Source of the DNA: a virus
IMG/VR virus record: IMGVR_UViG_3300031521_001337
Location: 149,487-213,486 of that record
DNA length: 64,000 nucleotides
Strand: one strand, 5' to 3'
Shown here in pieces: positions 54,327 through 61,711 of this stretch (its first letter is position 1; every line of letters begins with the position of its first letter). The notes below the pieces were generated by a model, which worked only from the letters and a program-made list of their open reading frames with translations, was not told where the DNA came from and did no database searches. The translations under genes were made by a program, and so were the position numbers.

Positions 54327-56048
54327 TTAATCTATTTTCTTTAAATAGTTGTATTTCTTCATTATTTCCCAAATATCAGTATAACTATATTCACCAAATA
54401 CTTCATCATTAAACAGCTTATTATTTGAAGAAGTAACTGTAAAATCTTTACCCTTTAAAATCTCTCTAACTTCTTCTGGTGCATTAAAAATATTATTAAA
54501 TGTTACATCATCATCATCAATAATACAATATGAATTTACTTTGTATTGACTATTAAAAAGGATATTGAATGTTAACCCTACTTTTAGTTTTACCTGCATC
54601 AGTTTAATATAATCAGTATATCTATATACATTTACCACCTCAATTAAACTATTACAAACCTGTTTCTTTTCTTCTAAACTTAGTTCCCTAGTTTTTAAAT
54701 AATCAAACTCAAATTCTGAATTAATTCTATCATTTAGTAAAATGATTTTAGATTGTATTTCTGTGATAATTTTATTAAATCTGTCTTTCTCGGTTGTGAT
54801 TCTATGTTTTTGTTCTAAAGCATCAGCATCATTATAGAACCCTTTAGCATATCCAGTATTAACTTTAGAAATTTGATTATCTAAATCAGTGATGTTTTTA
54901 TTCAGTTCAGTTAATGTAGTTTCATTCTTTATCAATTCAAGTTTAGATTGTTCTTTATCATCTACACACTTCTTTTTAAATGAATCATATTCATAAATAC
55001 CTTTAATAGCAGTCCAAACTAAATTATCTGCCATTGTAATAGTGAAACTACCATTTTTACAACCTACTTTGTTGTTTATATTGGCTCTAATATCACCATC
55101 TTTATAGACCCTTACACCATTATTATTACCTAAAACATAGTATTTATTACATTGACCACATTTTAAAATACCTCTTAATATTGCGGGGTCTACTGCTTTA
55201 CTCTTATCACCACTATTTATATTAATTGTAAACCGTTCTTGAACTGCATCAAACAAATTCTTTTCAATAATAGCATCAACATCAAAATATCTTACTGATT
55301 TTTCAGCAGGTGTAGTTGCAGTTGCTTTTTTAGTTATTGATTCTAGTTTACCTTTGCCATAATATACAGGATTTTTGAGCATTTGATAAATTGTGCCTTT
55401 TACCCAGATAATATTTGTTTTACCACTCTTTAAAGGTATATTCTTTGAATTAAATATGTCTGCTATATATTGTGTGTCTTTACCAGAATGAAATAGATCA
55501 AATGCTAATTTTACAGATTCTGCTTCTAACTCATTAACATATAAATACTTATCAATAATATCATATCCAAAAGGTGCATTATTAGTATAACTATGACCTT
55601 TTCTAAGTGCATTTTCTTTACCAGATTTGAATTTAGATTTTAAATTCTCAGCATCCATTTGAGCAAATACACCTAACATATATAAATATATAGATGCAAC
55701 ACCCGATATTTTACCATCATCATCTAAAGTAATAATATTCTTATCTTTAAAATGAATGCAAACACCTTTTTCTGCAAATTCATTTACTAATGCAATAAAA
55801 TCTGATGCTTTTCTACTTAATCTGGATATATCCCAAACAAATATTTTATCAACATCATCACTAGTTAATTTTCGCATTTCTGTTAATTGCTCTCTGGTGT
55901 CCATATCTAAAACACCAGATGCTTTTTCCTCAAACACTTTAGTTATTTCATAACCAAAACCGTTTGCAAGCAATCTTAATTCTACTTCTTGACGTTCATA
56001 ATTTTGATCTGTAGTAGAAACTCGTAAATAAATAGCTGCTTTTTTCAT
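54327..56048 (-). CDS. large serine recombinase (phage integrase)
   Basis: A 573-residue protein starting MKKAAIYLRVSTTDQNYERQ, with the catalytic Ser11. DKIFVWDISRLSRKASDF supplies the conserved resolvase Arg-rich motif. A recombinase domain (NAPFGYDIIDKYLYVNELEA), a zinc-ribbon (LKCGQCNKYY with a later GCKNG) and a long coiled coil near residues 370-430 complete the large serine integrase layout. All four Trp codons are TGG and there is no TGA, so host ribosomes can make it without recoding. Transcribed leftward from next to a 54-bp dyad likely to be attP. Confidence 0.93.
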   Translation of the reverse strand: MKKAAIYLRVSTTDQNYERQEVELRLLANGFGYEITKVFEEKASGVLDMDTREQLTEMRKLTSDDVDKIFVWDISRLSRKASDFIALVNEFAEKGVCIHFKDKNIITLDDDGKISGVASIYLYMLGVFAQMDAENLKSKFKSGKENALRKGHSYTNNAPFGYDIIDKYLYVNELEAESVKLAFDLFHSGKDTQYIADIFNSKNIPLKSGKTNIIWVKGTIYQMLKNPVYYGKGKLESITKKATATTPAEKSVRYFDVDAIIEKNLFDAVQERFTININSGDKSKAVDPAILRGILKCGQCNKYYVLGNNNGVRVYKDGDIRANINNKVGCKNGSFTITMADNLVWTAIKGIYEYDSFKKKCVDDKEQSKLELIKNETTLTELNKNITDLDNQISKVNTGYAKGFYNDADALEQKHRITTEKDRFNKIITEIQSKIILLNDRINSEFEFDYLKTRELSLEEKKQVCNSLIEVVNVYRYTDYIKLMQVKLKVGLTFNILFNSQYKVNSYCIIDDDDVTFNNIFNAPEEVREILKGKDFTVTSSNNKLFNDEVFGEYSYTDIWEIMKKYNYLKKID

Positions 56049-56090
56049 TATCTTTGTGCTTTAAATATGTACAAAGATATATTTATTTTA

Positions 56091-56144
56091 TGATACGTAC
56101 AATAGAAATTGACCGCAAGCGTTCAATTGTTTTTGTACGTATTA
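56091..56144. other. candidate attP site
   Basis: Two 26-bp arms (56091-56116 and 56119-56144) match as an inverted repeat at 21 of 26 positions without gaps, around a central AA at 56117-56118 (CGC-AA-GCG). Outer arms share ACGTACAA. Size, symmetry, non-palindromic central dinucleotide and position 43 bp before the integrase start fit a serine-integrase attP. A regulator's operator is the alternative. The site is undivided, so this copy is not in an integrated (attL/attR) state. Confidence 0.62.
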
Positions 56145-56172
56145 TCAATTAATTGTAAATCAGTAGGTTATA

Positions 56173-56625
56173 ATGGAATTAAATTCTCATAATAAGAAAG
56201 AATATCCACCAATGCACACTGTGGAGCATATTTTAAACCAAACAATGGTTAAAATGTTTGGTTGTGATAGATCTAAAAATAGTCATATAGAGCGCAAAAA
56301 GAGTAAATGCAACTACTTTTTAAATGAAACACCAACAGAAGAACAAATAATAGAAATTGAAAAACAAGTTAATAATATTATAGATCAAAATCTATCTGTT
56401 ACTAGTGCATTAGTAGCACGTTCAGAAGTACCAGTTAGCGTTGATTTAAGCAAACTTCCAGAAGATGCTAGTGAAACACTAAGGTTGGTGTATATAGGTT
56501 CTTATGATGTTTGTGCTTGTATTGGTGAACACGTTGAAAATACAGCCGAAATAGGCAGGTTTAAAATAGTCAGTTCAGATTATAATGATAATCAATTTAG
56601 AATAAGATTTAAGCTTGAAATTTAG
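56173..56625 (+). CDS. AlaX-like tRNA-editing (SAD) domain protein
   Basis: A 150-residue protein starting MELNSHNKKEYPPMHTVEHI. The zinc-binding H-x3-H (His15, His19) and C-x3-H (Cys116, His120) pairs are those of the second additional domain of AlaRS/ThrRS and free-standing AlaX, which deacylate mischarged tRNA. FGCDRSKNSHIERKKSKCNY and LPEDASETLRLVYIG closely follow a small chromosomal Bacteroidota protein I recognise. It has no Trp. It faces away from the integrase, beside the attP-like site, so a captured host gene (moron) is likely. Confidence 0.75.
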   Translation: MELNSHNKKEYPPMHTVEHILNQTMVKMFGCDRSKNSHIERKKSKCNYFLNETPTEEQIIEIEKQVNNIIDQNLSVTSALVARSEVPVSVDLSKLPEDASETLRLVYIGSYDVCACIGEHVENTAEIGRFKIVSSDYNDNQFRIRFKLEI

Positions 56626-56919
56626 TTTTTACGTGAATTATGTAGTAAATGAGGTTTAAGATTTTTGAAAAAATACCTCTCGTGTAAGGGAGGGAGGGGT
56701 GAGGTTTACTCCATTAGTTAATAACATTTTGACCCCATATGGGGGTGTGACGTTAACAATCAACGCTTTGATCTAACAATCAGCATATTAACATATATTT
56801 ATTGTAAAATAATATGTTAGTTACACTATAATAACTATGTTCTAAATATTAAGTGTATGATAGTTTTTTGTTGTAATTATTTTGTTAACTTTGTGGTTAT
56901 TAACCAATAACAAAATAAT
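56626..56919. promoter_or_regulatory. complex noncoding region with G-rich tract, palindrome and promoter box
   Basis: This 294-bp gap holds a G-rich run on the plus strand (GGGAGGGAGGGGTGAGG, 56688-56704) flanked by ACCTC/GAGGT, a perfect CCCCATATGGGG palindrome at 56733-56744, and several GTTAAC/GTTATT motifs, including GTTATT-AACC-AATAAC. TAACTTTG at 56886-56893 fits the -7 box for the following HNH gene. It is unusually GC-rich in places for this genome and looks like an operator region. Confidence 0.45.
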
Positions 56920-57414
56920 ATGTGAGAAGTAAAAACAATTGCAAACTATCCAAACTACACCATAAGTAACACAGGTGTAGTATTTAATTTAAGAACACAA
57001 AAGATAATGAAGTTGCACCCAGATAAAGACGGCTACTGAGTACTTAATCTTTCAAGCAACGGACACAAAAGATCTATGAGAGTACATAGATTAGTAGCAG
57101 AAGCGTTTATATGAACCAATGATACAACACTAACAGTTAATCATATAAATGGAATTAAAGAAGATAACACAGTTGAAAATTTAGAATGACTAAGTAATAT
57201 AGATAATATTAAACACGCCTTTAGAACAGGACTAACACCAATCAATCCTAAAGGGGAAAGATCAAGACGATCAAAGTTAACTAATACTGATGCTAATCAA
57301 ATAAGAGAATGAATAAGTAATAATACACATACTCGTAAGGAAATAGCAGATATGTTTAATATTTGTTTATCATCAGTAAGTAATATTATCAACTACAAAA
57401 CATATAAAGACTAA
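56920..57414 (+). CDS. NUMOD4/HNH homing endonuclease
   Basis: A 164-residue protein starting MWEVKTIANYPNYTISNTGV, with RVHRLVAEAFIW and VNHINGIKEDNTVENLEWLS (HNH_3), then a helix-turn-helix (HTRKEIADMFNICLSSVSNI). All five Trp codons are TGA, including the second codon, so it cannot be made at all under the standard code. It shares architecture with the gene at 50.0 kb. It has its own promoter-like box and terminator, and lies among TGA-free genes. Confidence 0.85.
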
Positions 57415-57438
57415 TCAACACACAACTGAATACAAACT

Positions 57439-57470
57439 AAAAAGGCTGCTACATAATTGTAACAGCCTTT
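57439..57470. terminator. bidirectional terminator between convergent genes
   Basis: AAAAGGCTG...CAGCCTTTT with inner TACA/TGTA pairing, located between the rightward HNH gene and the leftward gene ending at 57493. Confidence 0.82.
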
Positions 57471-57492
57471 TAAATTTGGATTGATTTATTGA

Positions 57493-58116
57493 TTAGTCTT
57501 CTAATTCAATATCAATACTTGTATAATCTTCTGAATCTTCTGGATCAATATCATTACAATCAGTAGAATTACTAACTAAATATTTATTAATTAGATCATA
57601 TTCTTTACTACCTCTTTCGCAATCTTGACTGATTGTCAACAATTTCTTTGCATCAAGTTCAGTTATATCTTTACCGATAACCAGTTCTGCTTCACGTCTT
57701 ACTACTTCTCTAACTACTATTTTAATTGTTTTACCTTCCATAATGTTGTTTGTTGTTTGTACTGTTTGGTCGTTTTCTTTACCAAATACTAAATTAATGT
57801 CGAAAATATCACCCTCTGCTAAAGAACTATATAATGCAGGTGGCATTATATTTCTACCAGTAATAGCTTTTAAGGCACTAATAAACTCATCTGACTTTGC
57901 TATTTCGTCTAAAATAGGTTGTAATAACGCTTCTAATTTAGGTGTAAATGTATGAGTACTTGTTAAGTATGTATTACTTATCATACCAGATATCATTGCA
58001 CTCATTCTAATTTTATCTGATTCCTCAGCTAAATTTTTAAAAACCATTTGTTTGATGTTTTTCTTAAAAACATCTTCTTGTCCAATTACAAAAATTTCAC
58101 CCATAATATTAAGCAT
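57493..58116 (-). CDS. hypothetical protein of the lysogeny/accessory region
   Basis: A 207-residue protein, start either ATG 58116 or ATG 58104 (MGEIFVIGQEDVFKKNIKQM). The former overlaps the upstream stop by 8 bp. Helical N-terminal half (ALLQPILDEIAKSDEFISAL), then a beta region (KTIKIVVREVVRREAELVIG) and a very acidic tail (DPEDSEDYTSIDIELED), which suggests a DNA mimic or partner-binding tail. No Trp or TGA. Function unknown. Confidence 0.65.
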   Translation of the reverse strand: MLNIMGEIFVIGQEDVFKKNIKQMVFKNLAEESDKIRMSAMISGMISNTYLTSTHTFTPKLEALLQPILDEIAKSDEFISALKAITGRNIMPPALYSSLAEGDIFDINLVFGKENDQTVQTTNNIMEGKTIKIVVREVVRREAELVIGKDITELDAKKLLTISQDCERGSKEYDLINKYLVSNSTDCNDIDPEDSEDYTSIDIELED

Positions 58117-58402
58117 TTAAAAGGTTAATAATTTCTGCCTTCTCTTCTGCACTCATAGTACTTACAGAAGTCTTTAATGCTTCAATTCTTTGTGCTTTAA
58201 TTTCGGCTTCTTTTTCAGCTTTCAATGCTGTTAAATTAGCTGTCCATTTCTCACACTTTTCAAGTTGTTCATCACACCTTTTTAGTAGCTCGTCAGATGT
58301 TAATAACTTACCAAATGAAGTACCATAAGAATCTATTGATTCTTTTCTCTGACCTACTTTTTTTACTTGTGCAGCATCTGCACTTTGAATATTTTTATTC
58401 AT
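58109..58402 (-). CDS. hypothetical coiled-coil protein
   Basis: A 97-residue protein starting MNKNIQSADAAQVKKVGQRK, with a Lys/Glu/Ala-rich coiled coil in residues 40-85. Its one Trp (CEKWTANL) is TGG. Overlaps the next gene by 8 bp, forming a two-gene operon. The 112-bp upstream gap (58403-58514) contains no strong promoter box that I can confirm. Function unknown. Confidence 0.6.
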   Translation of the reverse strand: MNKNIQSADAAQVKKVGQRKESIDSYGTSFGKLLTSDELLKRCDEQLEKCEKWTANLTALKAEKEAEIKAQRIEALKTSVSTMSAEEKAEIINLLNA

Positions 58403-58514
58403 TTAAATAAAGCAATCTGTTTTAGTTTGTTTGTGATTGCGATACAAAGGTGCGACAATATGAAAAGCCCAAAAGTAATGGTTAAAATGGTCTAATTTAC
58501 CTACCCCGCATTAA

Positions 58515-59384
58515 TTAATGCCACATAGCAGAATATTTATTAAATCTAAAGTCTTGTGTTTTGGTTTTAAACTCTCTATAACAGGACTTTAAATGTTCAT
58601 CGCCATATAACCAATCTTCATTATTATATATACCTGTAAGATATATTAATTTTGAAATAAAAGTAAATTTATTCAAAGATGCTATTTTATCTCCATTTTT
58701 AACAGGTTTATCTACAACATATTGTTTAAAGAAGTCAATCATTATTTTAGTGAATAGACAAATACGTGCATAATTTGGTGCATCTTTAGAATTACTTTCT
58801 TCAAGCTTAGCAGAATTTAAAACACTACCAGTTTTTAAACCGTTCAATTCCTCATCACATAACGAAGCCATTAAATAAATCGCTGTATTATTATCTATGA
58901 CAATACTTTTTTTACCAATTTTCAACGTAATAGTAGCTTTCTGTTTAAATTCAATATCATTACCATTAATTTTACCTGTTGAATTATCATCTATAGCTTT
59001 TACAAATTTTTTCATTTGACCAGCTGGACTTTCTTTTGCAACCAAACCACCTACACAATTAGTATATGCAAAATCAAATGCAAATAACAGAAAATACCAA
59101 AACTTTTTAGAATCTATATTAAACGCTTTTAATATGAGTTGTATATTTTTATCTTCTTCATCACCATTCATATAATCATTATAAGTAAAATTGGTTTTTA
59201 TTGTACCTTGATTATAATTTTGCACAAAAGTATATAATCCATTCAATGAACACATTAACATACCATTTCCTTCAGCATCAAAATCTGCATCTGGAAGGTG
59301 CGTATAAACCATATTACATACATATTCTAATAATGGTTCTTCTTCTATACAATCGTCTATATCAAACTGATCTACTACACTCAT
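58515..59384 (-). CDS. hypothetical protein, TGA-free
   Basis: A 289-residue protein; the start is placed at ATG 59384 (MSVVDQFDIDDCIEEEPLLE), which follows a near-consensus promoter box at a 5' leader of about 12 bp. A longer TTG start at 59432 is less likely because it lies within that promoter. KKFWYFLLFAFDFAYTNCVG is an aromatic helix, and three Trp codons are all TGG. It is expressed independently of the lysis genes upstream. Function unknown. Confidence 0.66.
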   Translation of the reverse strand: MSVVDQFDIDDCIEEEPLLEYVCNMVYTHLPDADFDAEGNGMLMCSLNGLYTFVQNYNQGTIKTNFTYNDYMNGDEEDKNIQLILKAFNIDSKKFWYFLLFAFDFAYTNCVGGLVAKESPAGQMKKFVKAIDDNSTGKINGNDIEFKQKATITLKIGKKSIVIDNNTAIYLMASLCDEELNGLKTGSVLNSAKLEESNSKDAPNYARICLFTKIMIDFFKQYVVDKPVKNGDKIASLNKFTFISKLIYLTGIYNNEDWLYGDEHLKSCYREFKTKTQDFRFNKYSAMWH

Positions 59385-59402
59385 AATATTGTTATTTTTT
59401 GA

Positions 59403-59433
59403 CAAAAGTAAAAAAAAGTCTGTAATCAACAAA
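59403..59433 (-). promoter_or_regulatory. near-consensus Bacteroidota promoter
   Basis: On the minus strand TTTG (59430-59433), 19 bp, then TACTTTTG (59403-59410): an exact match to the Bacteroides pattern TTTG-N19-TAnnTTTG. It drives the gene starting at 59384 and overlaps the terminator of the lysis operon. Confidence 0.7.
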
Positions 59434-59447
59434 GACTACAGACTTCA
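59411..59447 (-). terminator. terminator of lysis operon
   Basis: AAGTCTGTA...TACAGACTT stem followed by TTTTTT on the minus strand, 4 bp after the holin stop. The same bases contain the next promoter. Confidence 0.75.
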
Positions 59448-59450
59448 ATA

Positions 59451-59657
59451 TTATTTACCAATCTTTTTATATTGGTAATCTACCCCAAACAAAGCACCTG
59501 CAAAGGTGCATATTTCCCCAAAGGCTACTAAAATACTGTTATGTATAACTCCAATGGGTACTACTCAAAAACCCATAAATAAAAGGCATATCCCAGCCAA
59601 CACCAATACACAAGCTACTGCTAATTGTACGTTCAATTTTGTTTCTTTCAAATTCAT
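59451..59657 (-). CDS. holin-like membrane protein
   Basis: A 68-residue protein starting MNLKETKLNVQLAVACVLVL, recovered only with TGA as Trp in LLFMGFWVVPIG. Two transmembrane segments (about residues 11-32 and 40-58) with a short basic C-terminus (YQYKKIGK) fit a small holin. It follows the spanin-like and M15 endolysin genes and precedes the operon terminator, so it completes a lysis cassette. Confidence 0.75.
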
Positions 59658-59678
59658 TACTTACTTTTTTATTTGTTT

Positions 59679-60272
59679 CTATTTTAACACCTTTATAAAT
59701 CGAAAGTCTTTTACCTCTGAATGAGGATTTAGTTCTTTCACTTCTATAACCTGTATTGTTTGTTTTTTCTGGAACAACCTTCACAAAAAGAATTTCTTTG
59801 GTGGTTTTATTGTTTCACGCTTATCATAAGTAATTGCTATTACTTCATTTCTTACTTTCAAATCTACATTAAGCGTATCTGGTGCTTTAAATTTCAAATC
59901 TAGGCTGTACCATTCATCACCAGTTTTAGCTTCATAATCACGAATAAACACACTGTCTTTTAATGTTACAGTATCTTTTATTTGTGTTTGGGAATTTATA
60001 AAAACCGTTTCAGTTACCTTTTTAGGTTTAAGTTTTAATTCACCTATCAACGTTTTTACTTTTAAATCAGATGAATCTTTACTATCCTTCAAATCAGCTA
60101 AAGTAAATTGATAAACTACGTTCTTTCTAACTGATGCTTTATAGTTATTGGTAGCCGTTTTTAGCTCCTCATTCAGTTGTTTTGTGTGGTTATATGAAAA
60201 CCACAATAAAACCCCACAAATCAAAGCTATTGAAGCCAGCAGTATAATTAAATATTTCTTTATTGCTATCAT
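59679..60272 (-). CDS. spanin/Rz-like protein
   Basis: A 197-residue protein starting MIAIKKYLIILLASIALICG, an N-terminal membrane anchor followed by a Lys/Glu/Thr-rich periplasmic stalk. Reading TGA at 59781 as Trp extends it by 34 residues to TAG 59679, 22 bp before the holin start. If TGA were stop, a GTG start overlapping it would open another frame running into the holin, which fits less well. Between endolysin and holin, an Rz-like spanin joining inner and outer membranes is inferred. Confidence 0.65.
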
Positions 60273-60658
60273 TACGTTTTTATTAGTTGTTTCTTATTAT
60301 CACCTTCTCTATATTCTATGTGAACTCAGGCAAAATTATGTTCATCTATCAACTGTCTAAACTCAAAATGTTCTTTTATTAGCTTATAAAGTAAAGCATT
60401 ATCATCACAATCTAAATCAGCACAAGTACCTAATAAATGACCAGAAGTACTTACACCACCAACCGCTTTATTTACATCTGGACTTCTAAAACCGCTGTTA
60501 ATTTTAATTGGTTTACCATACAATTCCCTCAAAGGATCTAACACATTTGTAACTAATCTTTGCAGATTAGCTACTTGTGTTTCATTAGGAATATTTACTA
60601 TCTTTTTATCTGTATGAACTAGTTCTTCATACGTGAATCATTTTGATACTATTTTCAT
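60272..60658 (-). CDS. M15-family peptidase (endolysin)
   Basis: A 128-residue protein starting MKIVSKWFTYEELVHTDKKI; Trp7 and the Trp in FAWVHIEY are TGA. SGFRSPDVNKAVGG, SGHLLGTCADLDC and WVHIEY supply the H...D...H zinc site of M15 peptidases, which cut peptidoglycan cross-links. It overlaps the spanin gene as TAATG. Distinct from the glycosidase-type lysozyme at 31.2 kb, consistent with two different phages. Confidence 0.87.
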
Positions 60659-60675
60659 ATTACATTTATTTGATA

Positions 60676-61710
60676 TTATTGTAATGGTGGTTGATTTGAA
60701 ACGATAGCTGAGTAAGTTTGTGACCATCCATCATTATTAAAATTCACTCTATAATAGATTGTTGAACCTACAGAAAATTTTGATATTGCACTTGATAAAT
60801 CAAAATATGCTGAGCCACTTTGTACTGATGTTCCTGGACTTGTAGTATTAGCATTACAAGTAGCTGATGTGTTAGTTAGGAACTCATTAGTAGTAAAATT
60901 AGAATCTGATGCAATTTCAAATTTGATATTTACATTATTGTTTTGAACCCTCAAATCACCTAAAATATTTAATGATGCAATTATACCCGAATTACCTGTT
61001 TTTCTATATGCAAAGAAAGTCAAATCTGTATATCTCATTGAATTTGTCCAAGGGTCTGATGGTATTACTACAGAAAAAATATAACATTCACCATCTCCAT
61101 TATTAGAGATTGCATCAATACCACTTATCCATCTTCTATCGGGTGAACTCTTATGTACAACTTTAAACCAAGCTGTTGAACCAACAGTTAAAGCACTACC
61201 ACCATCGGGTGGGCTTTGTGGGTTAATTTGAAATTGAAAATATGGGTAATATCCTGTTTGGTCACTTATCATTTTTACAAAGTTTGTATGTACAAAATCA
61301 TTACCATATCTATTAAAATATACATCAAAAGTATGAGCAATTGTAACAGGTGTTTTTGTGCTCATATCTTCTTTTGCATATACTATAGGTAATCTCATAT
61401 ATATAGGTGAATAATAATTTATTGAATCGCTAGTTTTATACCCATTGTTTCCAGTGAACGTTATCCAGTTGTGGTCATAATTTCTAAAAACCCCAAGCGG
61501 ATAACCTTGTTTTGGGAAAACTGTTTGATTTTCATTTTGTCTTTGATATGGTGTTTTTCCAAAGTATGCAGATTGTTCTTTATAATCGGGACTATTAAAA
61601 CCATATTCATTAACTAATGAACTCAAACACAATGTTGATACATTATGAGTATTTAAACCTAGTTCTTGCCCTACTAATGTAGTAGTAATATTTGTTGATG
61701 GTAATGCCAT
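60676..61710 (-). CDS. tail-associated structural protein of the siphophage
   Basis: A 344-residue protein starting MALPSTNITTTLVGQELGLN, a beginning common in structural proteins of Flavobacterium-type phages. KTPYQRQNENQTVFPKQGYP precedes a beta-rich C-terminal half (SNFTTNEFLTNTSATCNANT; YYRVNFNNDGWSQTYSAIVS) that could be an Ig-like domain. Trp codons are TGG. It lies 1 bp after the fibre stop and before the lysis genes, so a receptor-binding or fibre-accessory role is probable. Confidence 0.65.
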   Translation of the reverse strand: MALPSTNITTTLVGQELGLNTHNVSTLCLSSLVNEYGFNSPDYKEQSAYFGKTPYQRQNENQTVFPKQGYPLGVFRNYDHNWITFTGNNGYKTSDSINYYSPIYMRLPIVYAKEDMSTKTPVTIAHTFDVYFNRYGNDFVHTNFVKMISDQTGYYPYFQFQINPQSPPDGGSALTVGSTAWFKVVHKSSPDRRWISGIDAISNNGDGECYIFSVVIPSDPWTNSMRYTDLTFFAYRKTGNSGIIASLNILGDLRVQNNNVNIKFEIASDSNFTTNEFLTNTSATCNANTTSPGTSVQSGSAYFDLSSAISKFSVGSTIYYRVNFNNDGWSQTYSAIVSNQPPLQ

Positions 61711-61711
61711 A

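Noticed and set aside
59539-59784. An 81-codon leftward frame starting GTG 59784 with a GTGA overlap.
   Set aside because: It overlaps the holin in another frame, has no recognisable features, and exists only if TGA is a stop. The code-4 reading gives a well-packed spanin and holin.
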